DNA of 64,000 nucleotides, taken from NCBI GenBank assembly GCA_973895155.1, contig OZ316897.1, positions 21,452,001-21,516,000 on the forward strand, written 5' to 3'. The translations under genes were made by a program, and so were the position numbers. The notes below the pieces were generated by a model that saw nothing but the letters and a program-made list of their open reading frames with translations, was not told where the DNA came from and did no database searches. The number at the start of each line of letters is the position of its first letter. The stretch's first letter is position 1. This document shows, one piece after another, positions 10,810 through 23,692 of the stretch. The stretch comes from Marsupella aquatica (lineage: Eukaryota > Marchantiophyta).

Positions 10810-13800
10810 ACCTGCTAGTGCAATTTGATGAATGCTATACACTGACGAATGAGCTTCAGTCTTGAGCATTTGACATCGAAAGACAGATTCGCACATCGAG
10901 GAGTTCAGCGTTTTCTATATGGACTTTGTGCATGCAAACATCGAGGCACTACTGTGCAACCTCTAACGTGCATGTGGAAGCGTGCATCACTTATTATGAA
11001 ACAGCCTCAAGTGTTAGGCACTCATCAGGGATCCAAGAATTCTCTTGTCTAAGGAGTAGTTCAGATTTATAGAAATCAGGCCGTTAGCCTGAGACACTTT
11101 CCATATCATTCTTCACTATTTGACACATGCTGCAGCATGCTTCCATTCATAGAATAATTCTCCCTGTTTTGTAGGTAATAGTCGGAGTCCGCACATCATC
11201 GACATTGCTTGCTGTTTCGAGAACGTAATAAACACATGATTTGCCCTGATCATGTATTGGCCATAGTCAACAATGGTATGTGGATAAAGTGGTCTTTTTA
11301 GCGGAATCTTAAATTTTAGACTCACGTACCGATCACTTTGGATCCAACTTCTGACTATTGAGGTATTGCAGTACAAATCATTGAGTGGTATCTATATATA
11401 CAGGCAGCAAGAGTAGAAGACTCTTGCAATGTCAGAAAAATTTTCATACTGGCAGTGGATGTGCTTTGCATAAAGCTTCTGATGTTGCAATTTCTTTGGG
11501 GGTTAAGCTTCTTCCCAAGAATGTAACTGACTGGAGAAAACTTGGAAAGTCAACCAAGCAGGCCGTGAAAATTAGTGTCATGCAAATTTTCGCAGGGGGG
11601 TTGAATGCTAAAGCAAGACCCTCAATCTCTTTTCGCTTGTATCTGGGATAGCCCAGAATAATGGCCTTGTGCTATGTACGCAGTGGCACGATGAAACACA
11701 AGACGTGCAGGCACCACAAATTCTTCAAAATGGAAATAAAAAAATTTAACTAGTAAATCAAAAACAGGCCTCTACAGGAGAGCTCGAGGTCAATTATCAA
11801 AAGCCAATTAATAGTGTCTTCATGGCGAGAGCATATAGGTCTTCTTTCTAACCATGAATTTCAAAAGCGTTCATTCGTTAGCATGACATGTTCGTGAAGC
11901 AAGAGAAAACGTGTTCTTGACGTTAGCTGAACATGTTCTTCATTCGTTAGCAAGAGAAGCATGTTCGTGAGTGAGCTGGCCAAAATCTGGCTACCAGCAC
12001 AAGAGCCAATTACCTCTATCCTACTTAAACACTGAATGCTGAATGCCTTGAGCCATCTCAACTTGTGTGCCCACGAGAGCTGGGATCTGAGACAATATCC
12101 TGTCCCATTAAATAATAGACAGAAAATCTGCAGCAAGAGAAAACATGTTCTTGACGTTAGAAAGTAGAAGTTTCTATAAGATCTCCCATCAATGGAACGA
12201 TAGATCTCCCTGGATTGAAACAAATAACCACGTGGCGAGTTGGAGGAATGGGAAAAAGGAGACGAAACTAGCGTGTGAGTTAGATGAATGAGACATGCGA
12301 GAAAGTTTGAAAATCTGTAAAGCATCCCACCGGTGGGCCAAACCCCAATATTATCATTTGTAATGACTTTATGTATATTCATGTCCAGTGATCTCCATTG
12401 GCCAAACTAGCATTGACGGCAATGTATACAATTAATGACTATCACCAGAACAACAAATTAGAGGAAGTACACAGTCTTCTTATACAGTAGCGTGACCGAT
12501 TCGCGCAATGGACTACCCGTGCTTGCATGTTTCATTTCGATGGCAGGAAGTCACCAGCCCCTGCCCTGATGGGAAATTGACGATGATCTGCGACATTTGT
12601 CGACTGCTACAATTTTCTCCAAAAGTTTAATTGACTGTACCTCGGCCTAGCCGTGGATGCTCTTGGCATACCATTTAAATAATATAAAATCACCACAAAT
12701 ATGTACCGTAGGCAATGGAGTTGTCTTAGGAGATATGCGATCTCCTCTAGAGTGAGACAAAACATCATGTGGCAAAAACTTCTAAATATGTGTATTCAAT
12801 GTAGAGTACAGTAGCGGAATGTATGGATTTCATACACAAATAACACCGGGTCTTCTCAGTGTGTGCTTTGTCCAGTTTGTGCTTTGTCCAGGTTGTGCTT
12901 TGTCCAGGTTGTGCTGCGGAGTACTCGATCTGTAGACCTCCTTAAGAATCTCATTGTAAAAGTTGTTTCCACTGGCTCTGGGATGTAGCTTTTCTGTTGG
13001 ATCAATATGATAATATGATAATTGGATTAAGCAATGAAATGGATCCTACACAAGGTCGCGACCTAACTGCTTAAATTAATGATGTTTTCTCTGTCCAAGA
13101 TATCTTTTCGGTGCGGCGGGGAGAGTTGTCTTAGGAGATTCGTGATGTCCTCTGAAAAACTTCTAAATTTAGTTATTAAATGTAGAATTTTATATAACAG
13201 TGGAACTACATGCATACATCTGCTGGCGCTGCCTTTTTGTACAGTTTGTGCTTTGTCCTTGTTGTGCAGAGGCCTAGAACTTCAGACCTGTTCAATGATC
13301 TTCGGGGCCCCTTGTCTGGGACCTTACTTTTCTGTCGGCTCCGTATAATGATCACATTGATAACGACATTCATGACCTACAGTAGTTTGAACGACCTATA
13401 AACTGGACCCAAAGTTCCGGAATTAATCTCTTTCCTTCTGTCTCAGAGAGTTTCTTATTTTGTTCTTGGGGGTGTTCTGGGTCACGTATACACTCGTTGC
13501 CGGCACCCGCCTCCCCTATATGAAGATCTATTCAGAAGGCATTGAAAATTAAACGATTAGTGATTTAACCATAACTAATCATGGATGACATCTGTACACA
13601 TCAGACAATCATGGCAAAGTCTCCGTTATCTGTATTCCCAATTGGACTCTGATGTTTTTTCTTCAACCAAACTGCATGTATCAAGCTTGGTCTCGTTGCA
13701 TTTCCCTTCTGCACCTGTTTATGTTATCGGAATGTGTATTTCATACAAGTGCTGTCGTTTAGAACCTGCAATGCCCCAAAGTGCTATATGGTACCTTCTA

Positions 13801-16170
13801 TTGGACATGCAGGAGCTTAAAAACCTGATTAATTATGCGATAAAGATTGCAAACAGAGCTTGCTAGAATGCAAATTTCTGACTTCCACAGTCGAAGAAAT
13901 CTAGACATCTGCAAACTCAAGTCTGTGATCTAGTGGAGAAACTTGAATGTCAAGTCTAGTGATCATGAATCTCAATACAAAAAAACTTAAAATGAGAATG
14001 GACAAAAATGATATTAACTCCAAATGAAAATAAAACTTAAATGGAGATGGAGATGGACAAACAACAAGGATGGCACAACCATTAACCAAAATAGCATAGA
14101 AATATTATTGTGCAAGATTCTTTTTCTTCATATCTGTTTATGTTCAAGGAATGGGTATTCGGGCTAGTGATCTTGAATTCTTCTCAGAAAATACCTAAAA
14201 GATAGATTTTATTAGAAATGAAAATTGGATGAAATAAAGTTGGGCTTTTCACTTTAAAAAATCAGCTATGTAGATTAAAATTTTGTTTTCTTTTCTACAT
14301 GTTAGCTAATAAAATTTTCTCCCTGTAAATTTTCTTACAAGATTTCTTTTTAAAACTTGGAATCCTAATATGCTGGGTAGTTTGGATATGCCCTTGTACA
14401 TAACATTTTTCCACATCAAAAAAGTTCATTATTCTGTGTGTTTTTAGAATACATTTTTGAATCCATGAGTTGAGAGGTATAGTGAGTTCACTCAACTAAA
14501 ATGAAGTACTACATTGTCAATTGAATGCATATAAGGACAATGTTATGCGAAAACTAAAATTAACTTGCCCTATAAAAAGGAAACTAAAATTAACTTGCCC
14601 TATAAAAAGGAAAGTTGCACACCAAGAATAAGAAATCTTAATGTATTCATTCTCAATTTGCTTTTATCGCATGGGCTGCAATTAGACAGGGAAGAATATG
14701 CTAGTCAGGTTGCCTTCAACTGTTGCAATCACTTATGTGGATCCAACAGTAAGATTCTTGAGCCTCACAAGGTAAGTGTGAATAGTTTACTTGATTACTA
14801 TCACAAATGCCTTGCTAATTCCATCAAGAGAGGTCTGGCCACTGTCGAGGCCACTGTTTGGATGCTTTACTTGGAACTGTGACCTTGTTTGGATGCTTTA
14901 TTGTCTTGGAATATCCCCGGGAATATCACATGCATGGGGTCACAACAATGCAAATTTAAACTCACAAAAGCTGATCCATACATGCAAAATTTTTATCTAA
15001 TTTATTTGGAAGCTCACAGAACAAGGTCCAATACAGCCGGTCCAAAAGTCTGACCTAATTTCTGCAAGCTTATTTAGACATGGTCCTGTAAAGCTTATTC
15101 TAATAATGTGAAATTGGACTGACAGAGATATTCTAAACTACTGCAAAATTGGATGGATATATATTATAGACATGGTGGATACAAAAGAACCAATCAAAAT
15201 AAAGTTGATCTTCCCAAGGCCTTTGGCTACAAATGGAAATAGAATGATCCTTGTGGCCATGCCAACCACAGCCTAAATGGGACCACTAGCTTAAGGGATA
15301 AAAGTGTAGGTTTCATTCTCCGGGCTCATTTTATCCTGATTTTACCTTTCGGGTCATTTTATCCTGATTTTACCCACGGGTTACCAAAAGGGTGAGGGCA
15401 GCGCCCTATTATACCCAAAACGCCACTTTTGGAATGTTTCAAAGCCCCGGTAGTACACATTGTGCCTGTTTCAGTCTCCACTTCCTGCTGCAACGTTTTG
15501 TATCAGGCTCTACATTTTTGTGGGGTTCAGGCTTGACATTTTTGTGATTAGACTGTCTCGCCGCCATCGAAGCTTGACATTGGGCCCTTATAGACTGTTT
15601 GAGACTGCCAGCTGATTTCTCCAAAGGGTCACAGCCATAGCTTCTCCAAGAGGGCCTTTCCTTTCTGGGGTTCACATTCAGCCAGGGCCATTCGCTACCC
15701 AAATGTGTGATGAGAATCTTATCCACATTTAGCTCTAGACCGCACGGAACGAATGCCATTGCAGCTTCCCCAGTAGAGGGCTGTCAAAAATCTGGATCAC
15801 CATAGCTCCAGAAATCCAGCAGACGGCGACCACGAAGCTTCTCCCACAGCAAGGTGCCCTAGCTTCTCGGGCTGGCATGCATTCGTTCATGCTGCACACA
15901 TTGCCCTTGTGTTTACATGATTAACCGAAACAATGTGAAGCAAAGTATCTCAATTTCCACTGAAGTATATCCTTCCCGAGAGTGGATCAAACTCAGATTT
16001 GTCATAGATCAAAGAATAACATCTTGTGCAGCGTCCACCTTGCTCCAAGCACTCATAGAGTCATACTCTCGGCGACTTGGACTCGTGTGACAATCGCATG
16101 TGTGGAACTTGTGTTTGCACTGTTATAAAGACTTTTAACACAGTTTAAGTATAAAATCAACCACACACTA
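10810..16170. other. Long intergenic region without a supported gene
   Basis: The first part (to about 11570) is the decayed 3' flank shared with the intact germin-like locus (GTAATAAACACATGATTT at 11225, CAAGAGTAGAAGACTCTTG at 11407). Beyond that I see AT-rich DNA with small repeats: GTGCTTTGTCCAGGTT-type units at 12862-12925 and a perfect 30-bp tandem pair at 14551-14610 starting AAACTAAAATTAAC. At 15289-15325 there is a tRNA-promoter-like stretch. No ORF has protein-like composition. Confidence 0.4.
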
Positions 16171-16179
16171 ATCATATCA

Positions 16180-16345
16180 CTAGGTTATTCCCAGTGGTTC
16201 AGAGTCCTGCCTTGCAATCAGGAGTGTGTTCAAATCTTGGTGGAGCACTAGCTTCTGGATTTTTCCACTCAGAAAAGAAATAAATAAGCCCTTTGAGGGC
16301 CAGAATTCGTGGCAGGAACCCGGGTTCCCGCCAACATGTTCATAT
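16180..16345 (+). repeat. tRNA-derived SINE, Ala(UGC)-like head
   Basis: A Pol III A box (TGGTTCAGAG, 16201) and B box (GTTCAAATC, about 36 bases later) flank an anticodon-arm-like hairpin with loop CTTGCAA, as in tRNA-Ala(UGC). The acceptor stem does not pair as in a true tRNA and a non-tRNA body follows (AAGAAATAAATAAGCCC), so a SINE is likelier than a tRNA gene. I could not fix the 3' end or target duplication. Confidence 0.45.
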
Positions 16346-16821
16346 AGTCTACTACCTCCTTTTGGATTTATGCACGTTTCGAGTGTAAATTTGACCTACT
16401 AGTTGACCAATTCAATTATTTTATGCTAGCTGCAGAACCCACCTAGCTTGGAAGCACCCTCCACCCGTTGGTACCCAACCTCCTTTCAGCCAATTCAAGG
16501 GATATGCCGTCATGTCGCGAACGTTGCCGTTAATGAATTATACAGACAATGAAGACACTGCTCGACCACTTGAAGTAGAATGGAAGCGTGACTTGTAACC
16601 AAGCCAAGTGCCTCACGCTGCTTCGGCCGCACAGAACCCTTGAGACAAGCCCCGACCGGGTCATGCCCTGGAACAAGGAGCCATAGATCCGTGATTTCCT
16701 TCTCTTTCCTTCGTTCCGTCATCCTCTCGTGCTGACTTCGTCCAACGCACTTCTATCCCAAATCCGGCTTCTCCTTTTCTCTGAGTGACTATACTCCATG
16801 CATCATCTGTGCCTTGGGACT

Positions 16822-16829
16822 TATAAATA
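16822..16829 (+). promoter_or_regulatory. TATA box of the germin-like gene
   Basis: TATAAATA lies about 190 bases before the ATG and is conserved at the left copy (5761-5768), which supports function. Confidence 0.6.
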
Positions 16830-17012
16830 CTGCTGCCCGCATTCAGAATTAAATTCATCCTACACCGGCTATTCGAGTTGCCACCTCTACCTTTGAGGTA
16901 GCTACTGAAACTGCAGACCACGTGCAATTGCTTGAATCGTGAATCCTGCACTCATTGAAGCGAGCAGAAAACTCCTCGACGTCCAGGCGCGGATCCAGTC
17001 ACTTGAGAGATT

Positions 17013-18066
17013 ATGACGAAAATGATGCTGATTATGGGATTGCTGGTTGTGACACTGGTGGTTCACAACGCCCTTGCGAGTGATCCCGAGCTGATCACCG
17101 ACTTCAATGTCACCAACCCGACCGTGGATAACTTCACCTTCAGGGGGTTCGAAAACCCGGCGCCGCTAGGCAGTGGTATGGCGATGCCCACTGGAGCTAG
17201 CATTCCAGGACTCAGCGGGCTGGGCCTAGCGGCTGTGCTGTTCGAGTTCGGCGCAACGTCACAGATTGATCCCCATACTCATCCCCGCGGAACTGAAGTG
17301 TTCTTCGTGCTTTCAGGTGATTTTGAAATCGCTATGACACTGCGCGTACTCACATACAGCCATGTGCATCATATCAATATTATCCGCATCAATTGCTTTT
17401 CGTTCTCCAAAACTTTTCAGTTCATTTCCGCATCATTTTAGTTGATTGATTTGCTGCAATCAAGTTTTGCTTTTCGACTGAGCTGATAAAACTTAAGGAC
17501 CCTAATACGGTAGGCTCGTCAGTAGTCGAGTGAAAGAGTGTTTTATTCTCTGTAGCCAGTTTCAATCGTTCATCACTTTATATATAATGTGATGAAATTA
17601 TGGTAGCGTCGTGCCAGAGACATTTTTCTTAGGTTGCCTGATTATTATTGAACACGTACAGAAACCGGATTTTGCACATGATTAAGGTAAAAGAAGACTC
17701 ACTGAAATTTGCTCGTGATTGTTGTCATCATTTTCTATGGATTTAGGGCAACTTGACGTGGGATTTGTTGACACCGCCAACAGTCTGTTCGAGACAACCG
17801 TGAACGCGGGCGATGTCTTTGTGTTTCCAAAGGGTACTTTGCACTGGCAGCGCAATAATGGTGAGGGTACTGCTTCAGGCTTCTCTGTGCTCTCCAGTGA
17901 GAACCCCGGAACCCTCCTGGTTGTCGAAGCTCTCTTCACAGGCGGTCTCAAAGGTCTTCCAGATATTGTTCTCAGCACTGCCTTCGGAATCGGTGCCACC
18001 AACACGCAAATCGACGACGTGAAGAAAACTGTTGCCGCGCGGAACAATATCACCTTGACTTGGTAG
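17013..18066 (+). CDS. Germin-like protein, two exons (17013-17316, 17747-18066)
   Basis: This is a secreted cupin of the germin-like family; such proteins form Mn-binding oligomers in the apoplast, some with oxalate oxidase or superoxide dismutase activity. The 207-aa product starts with a signal peptide (MMLIMGLLVVTLVVHNALA). Germin box 1 is complete (DPHTHPRGTEVFFVLSG: His, His, Glu metal ligands). Box 2 is complete (GDVFVFPKGTLHWQRN: fourth ligand His). The intron has TCAG/GTGATT and TTTAG/GGCAAC, and the join gives VLSGQLDVGF in frame (304+320 nt). The N-terminal cysteine pair of many angiosperm germins is absent. The exact enzymatic activity cannot be read from sequence. The left duplicate (9755-10809) is dead, so this is the surviving copy. 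Confidence 0.9.
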
Positions 18067-20199
18067 AGCAATCTGCTGATGATTGACGAATGAGCTACTA
18101 TCTTGAGCATTTGAAATGATCCAAAGACGGATTCCTAGAGTAATGAAATTGAATGTTTTTCAGATCATGAACTTTGTGCATGCAAACCTGGTAGCAATAC
18201 ATCCGAGGGAAAGGTCCTTGTTATACTCGCGTAGAAGTCGGAAGCCCGCACCTGATTGACATTGTTTGTTGTTTCGAGAGCTTAATAAATATATGATTTG
18301 GTTTCATCCTATGTGGTACACAGTGAATAAAAGTATATGCCTAAATGAATCATTGCAGCGGACGTTACGTTTACTCGCCAATTTGGGTATGGATGCATCT
18401 TTCCATGGTTGGCACAGCAACCTCTTTAGATCTGACAGTTGAATTTACGTAAAAGAATTGAGCGATATTTGTATGTGGAGCAAGAGTAGGAGACTCTCTT
18501 GTCAATGTCAGAAACTTTGATACTCAGGGTGGAGTTTTGTTCCACATAAACTTATGAGGAACCTTGTGTGCATTTTTCTGGTTCTTTCGTACTGCTGGTC
18601 TTTCTCTGGGTCTCCTGTCTTGTCTCCCGGCGCGATTGTTTGGCAATTACTCTATATATAATACTCGATATAATATCTTTCGGGATGTTGTGAACAAACT
18701 TGGAAAGCCAACCGAGGAGGTCTTGAAATAGAAGTTCTATGCTAATTTTCACACGGAGACTGGGATTTTTGGCTGCTTGACAGTGGACGGTCATTCATTG
18801 GCGACATGACTTGTACACTCATTTATGTGGCGTCATGACTTGTGCACTTTCATCATCGGTAGTACCTGAAAATGTTGTATCGTTAACTAGGATTTGCTGC
18901 ACCCTCTCGAGGACTGCAATGAGGTACCATCGAAAAGCCGCGTTGTGGCACTTGCAAAAGCAACCAAGTTAAGTCTCGCCTGAAGCTAGAACTGATAGAA
19001 ATTAGTTTCTATAATGGATCGCGCGATCAGTCTATGTTTGCAGATTCTTGGAACAAACAATATGATTTTTTTTCACTGGGATGGTACTTAGGTCTGTCCA
19101 ATTACATACAGCCGACAGAAAGTCTTTCTAATCGCATCTGTGGAACTCAGTCCGTTGGCAACCGTGTGCCCAGTTCATGCGACTGCCAACAGCCACCCAA
19201 GATCGAAAGCTTTTTGAACCGACAGCCGGCAGCAGCCAAAATTAAACATGTGTGACAAAAGCACATCCAGAGCATATCCTCATGCCGCCCTGCTCCTCGT
19301 TTCTAGGGAGGTATTCTTTCATTCTAAATTACAGCGGACCCGTTACAGACGTAAACTTTATTAGTGCAGGCCAGTAGATCAGTCGTTCTGCGAATTGGCT
19401 AATTGCCCGTAGACCGAGTGGTCCACAGAAGGTAGCCTAATTTGCAGGTCGGTTAGTATTTCTATTTGGGCTCTCACGTGGGTCCTTCGCCAGTTGCCCA
19501 CCTACAGTAACAAGTACCGGCCCGTGTTACGTGTTTTTTGCTTTTCCATTGAGCTCTGAGCTTCTCGTCTCAATGCAGATCAAGACATCGAGGATGCTGT
19601 ATATACCACTGTTGAGAATTACCGGAGATATCCCAAGGCCTCTTCAAGAGAGAACTGTGGACCTCCTTCGGCGTGTAGTGGGATCATCTTCCCTTCTCAC
19701 TTATCGTGTGGAGTGGCGATTCTGACGTTCTGACTCGCGAAGTGAACGTTTTGTTGCTGCACTTGATTCGAATATATGTTCGACACTATTTTCTGACGGC
19801 GTGCATGGCTCGATTTGGTATGGATTGGCCGCCGGCATCGCTGTACGTGGATGAGGAGAAAGCAGCATGAGGTGCCCCCTAACAAGAGAGCAGCTGTCGA
19901 CTCGTTAAATGCGCAGAGCTTGAACACGAGACAGGAAAACACTCAAAGCCATCGAACACGATTTTGAAAACTTCTTAGAGTGCAGATTTCATTATGCCTC
20001 AAGAGAGGGCGAGAGCCAGAGTACATAGTGGCGCGGGGATGGACCTCAGTCCTTATCACACCGTTGTCCCGCGGAAGCCATGTGGCACAGAAAACGACGA
20101 GAACAAAGTGGCTTACAGTAAGCCTGATACTACTGTATGTAAATGTAGACTAACCGACACCTGGAACGGATAGACGATTTGACGAGCACCGAAAACAGA
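18067..20199. other. 3' flank and intergenic DNA, no supported gene
   Basis: TTAATAAATATATG at about 18280 is a plausible polyadenylation region for the germin-like gene and is shared with the left copy. Homology with the left flank extends to about 18730. The rest shows only short ORFs. Confidence 0.4.
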
Positions 20200-21741
20200 A
20201 AGGTAAACTTTCACACACCCCCCGGCTCGCTCAAATCAGAGAAAGGCCGTGTGCGTTTGGTTCCTCCTGACGAAATGAAATTCAGCGATGGACGTGGACA
20301 CCCCCCGGATGGGACACGGACTTCAAGCGGAAGAGACTAGAGCCCAAGAAGCTTAACAAAACGCAAGAAAGAAGCACCAGCCAAAGGTTTGGTGAGGCCG
20401 TCAGCAGGCATCTCGCCTGTAGGAACTCAAGGTAGGACAGTGAAACAATGCCCTTCTTGACTTGCTCCCTCACGTAGTGCCACTGAACTTCGATGTGCTT
20501 AGTGCGGCTGTGGTGTTCAGGATTAATCGTAAGTGCTAGCTGCGGTTTGTTATCGCCGTAGATGATGACTTTCTGAATATCAGGAGAAGAGTGCCCCAGC
20601 TGTAATAGCAGATTTCGAAGCCATACTGCTTCTTTAGCAGCGATTAAGTATGCAATATACTCAGCCTCGGTAGAACTTGTAGCCAGGACCGGCTGTTTAC
20701 GAGATTTCCAGCTCACAGCCCCATTCGCGAGTTTGAAAAGATATCCCGATGTTGAGCGTCGATTCATAGAATTGTCAGCAAAAGATGCATCATTGTATCC
20801 TTGAAAATTCAACGAGTGGACCTCAATCCCAAAAGTGGCAGAGCTAGAAAAGGTAATTCCCAGATCGAGAGTGCCTTTTAGGTACGCAAGAACATGACGA
20901 ATGCTGCTTTGATGCTCTGCACCGGGATTATGTGCGAATTGTCCCAATCTGGAACAACGTTCAGCAATATCGGGCCGGGTCCAGACAGAGAGGTACATGA
21001 GTGAACCTACGAAAGCTTGATATAATTGACGTTGGTCAGCTGTTTCTTGGCTTGAAGCAGACGATCAGCACCGGTTGATGGAGCTTGTAAAGCAACACAA
21101 TCTTCCATGTGAAAACGACTGAGAATTTTTTCGGAGTAGGTGCGCTGAGAAAGGTAGAGCATGCTGATCCCGAATAATAAGTAGACCAAGATATTCAGCG
21201 ATCCCCCATCTTGCGTAGCTCATACTTAGCTGTGAGTATGGCTTCATGGCGGTCAATGGCCTGCATCTCTTTTGCAATGGTGATTATATCAGCCACCCAC
21301 AAGACGAGTAAATCCTTGTTTCGTCATATTCCTCATACCCTGGCGGAGGATGCACACAAATTGGTATCTGGCCTGCCATTAGTGCATACAAGAAAGTTGT
21401 AACCACATCAAACGATTTAGCGTGTAGATTGTGAAGGGTCAGCAATGCCATGATGGTTCGAAATGTTTCCTGAAAATCTTCACCAGGATGCTGCTTGTCG
21501 CCCCTGGCAATGAATCTGGCCTTGTATAGACCCGAGGTTCGTTTATGTGAGTATACCCAACGAGAGGGTAACAAATGAGCTCCAGTAGGTAAAGGAAAAA
21601 GCCGAGCGATTGGAGCTTTTTAAGCTGTGTGAGCTCAGTTTGTTTGGCTGCCTTCCATTGATCCGCATCGGGTTGATTCATCACTTCTTTATGCGTGGAA
21701 GGTACCTGGTGAGTTCCTCCATTTTTGTAACACCGGAGCAA
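20200..21741 (-). mobile_element. Degenerate Ty1/copia retrotransposon, 3' part of pol with candidate LTR edge
   Basis: On the minus strand, 21741-21284 carries reverse-transcriptase N-terminal sequence (YKARFIARGDKQHPGEDFQE, then the FDVVTTFLYALM and VHPPPGYEE motifs) in two frames. The core with the catalytic YVDD box is missing. 21189-21007 holds the post-RT part (GISMLYLSQRTYSEKILSRF). 20998-20330 is the copia RNase H (SVWTRPDIAERCSRLGQFA, LKGTLDLGI, NDASFADNS, STSGYLF, SWKSRKQPVLATSSTEAEYI, KHIEVQWHYVREQV). A purine run GCCGGGGGGTG on the minus strand at 20217-20225 looks like the polypurine tract with LTR start TGTGTGAAAG. Indels and the missing core make it dead. Confidence 0.8.
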
Positions 21742-22157
21742 TATCCTTCCTCGCTATCAGCCTGTAGAGCGCAGCTCTAACAGAGGTCAACATCCTGTTG
21801 AACAAAACAATATTAAGCAACGAGTATTTCATTGCAATTATTGAGCTTCAAAATTCCCTGTGAAGGGCAAGCACAGGAAAAGTTTTTGCTTTTGCCTGAG
21901 GTGCAGTAGTAGGCTTTTTACACCGTTATTAGCATCTAAAGTGCAAAAGGTCCACTGTGGACCAATGCACTCAAATTGAGTGCAAAATCAAGCTTCGGTG
22001 CAAAACAGAAACACACAGGTGTAAAACTATTCGGTGGAAAAGTTGTCCAGATAAATATTACACCCTGATATCGTAAGTGGAAAAGATAATGCTGCTTGAC
22101 TTAATTAAGTGCAAAGCAAGAATTTCACTCGAACTCAGCCTTATGGAGATGGAATCC

Positions 22158-22227
22158 TTACCATAGATTGATCACAGATCTGCGGTTGAGGCTTACCATA
22201 GATTGATCACAGATCTGCGGTTGAGGC
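22158..22227 (+). repeat. 35-bp tandem duplication
   Basis: Two adjacent identical copies beginning TTACCATAGATTGATCAC. Confidence 0.75.
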
Positions 22228-22253
22228 TGCTTCTTAGTATAAGGGCTAGACTG

Positions 22254-22567
22254 ATCGATAGATCGAATCCCTGCCATACAAATGTTCGTGGATGCCAGAT
22301 CGAAGACCGAACAGATTGATCGATAGATCTAATCCTGCCATACAAATGTTCGTGGATGCAGGAAGACCGAACAGATCTAAGGACAGAAATATTACTCACG
22401 CTCAACAGAAATCGATAGATCGAATCCCTGCCATACAAATGTTCGTGGATGCCAGATCGAAGACCGAACAGGTCGATCGATAGATCTAATCCTGCCATAC
22501 AAATGTTCGTGGATGCAGGAAGACCGAACAGATCTAAGAACAGAAATATTACTCACGCTCAACAGAA
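22254..22567 (+). repeat. 157-bp tandem repeat, two copies
   Basis: Copies start at 22254 and 22411 (ATCGATAGATCGAATCC) and are nearly identical. Each contains two internal copies of CCATACAAATGTTCGTGGAT, so that word occurs four times. The function is unknown; it sits upstream of the broken copia pol. Confidence 0.75.
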
Positions 22568-23054
22568 ATATTGCTCTGATCGTCTAACACCACGTACCAC
22601 ATTCATTGGAAGATAAGTGCTACTTCTTTTGCTGACATCTGCGATGGCCAGAAGCTACTCGGCAGGAGGTCTTTCATTAACGACATCCCGCCCGTTAGTT
22701 GTACCTCTGCTTCCTCAGGTTCTCTTCGGCTAATCCATTCAAGAAAAAGAAGGCACAACATTGTAAAGTGAACCCAAGACATGGGAATAAAGTCGACACC
22801 TCTGAGCTATGAGACTATATACAAAGTAAATAGTTTAAGGTATGCTTGATTGATTGAAGAGAGTTACTGCTTAACTGAGATTGTGTCAATAAAGAAAATG
22901 ACCAAATTTAAGAAAAACAGAAAGTCTTTCGAATAATTGCTGTTGGTACTTTAAGTTGTTGTTTCGTGAAGATGAAAACAGCCCGTACCTAATGCTGATG
23001 CCAAATGGTGTGATCGAGGCAAAGCGGGAGGGAAAGTAAAAATTTGCCCTGTAC

Positions 23055-23692
23055 CTTGCCAGTAGATAGCCTCTAAGAGCCAATAAGAAACCAATGACCA
23101 CCACAGCCCTTCCAATACAAATCTGCTCATGACCACTACAAGTTGAAGCTGTTAATGTACATAGGGGCAATTTAACTCACTTAATTTGAGATTTTATAAG
23201 CTTAAGCTGTTAGTGCTTAGGCATTTAATTCAGTTTGAGGGTACAACTATATTAAATCATCCATACACATCCAACAAACCGTGAGTACAGGAAGTACTAG
23301 CCTTGATTTGTAAAATGCCTTGTAGTCCTCCTAAATTCTCTACAAATTATAGCTAACTAGCTAGCCACAGATCGAGTATTGTGTCCATATGACAGACACT
23401 CACAAAAAAAAAAATTCTTCTAACCTTCAGTTGGCAAAATTTTAATTTGAACCTTTTCACAGTATGCCTGTTATTAATACATGAACCACGACAACTGCAG
23501 CAACTGCAGCTATAGAAACCGGGGCGGCTTCATGACTGAGTCACCTGGCACAAAACAGCAGAACACATAAAGTAAGAAGAAAATAAGATTGTAACCTAGG
23601 TCTACAAGCAACATAGAGTTCTTGATAGAGTAAGTACCTGCCTGGGTATTGGTCATTTGATCTTCCTCCATAGAAGAACAATTGAAATCCTG
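23055..23692 (-). other. Possible spliced exons of a small membrane protein (unidentified)
   Basis: On the minus strand, a segment after TATACAG near 23691 reads FQLFFYGGRSNDQYPG up to a donor GCAG/GTACTT. An acceptor GACTCAG near 23545 then gives SHEAAPVSIAAVAAVVVVHV and LITGIL before a stop; the join is in frame (phase 2). The hydrophobic tail looks like a membrane helix, faintly like the second helix of VMA21-type proteins. A further hydrophobic stretch (GRAVVVIGFLLALRGYLLA) lies at about 23056-23135. No upstream exons could be found, so it may be a captured or decayed gene fragment. Confidence 0.25.

Noticed and set aside
11861-12382. 173-aa minus-strand ORF
   Set aside because: Built from short imperfect repeats (GTTCGTGA, CAAGAGAAAA); no start context, domain or splice partner.
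15285-15370. Possible third SINE (TAGCTTAAGGG and GGTTTCATTC)
   Set aside because: A-to-B box spacing of about 22 bases is too short for a tRNA-type promoter and no tail or duplication was found.
20282-20320. GGGGGGTGTCCACG (minus strand) as the copia polypurine tract and LTR start
   Set aside because: It lies almost directly at the RNase H stop; the second run at 20217-20225 followed by TGTGTGAAAG fits a tract plus LTR start better.
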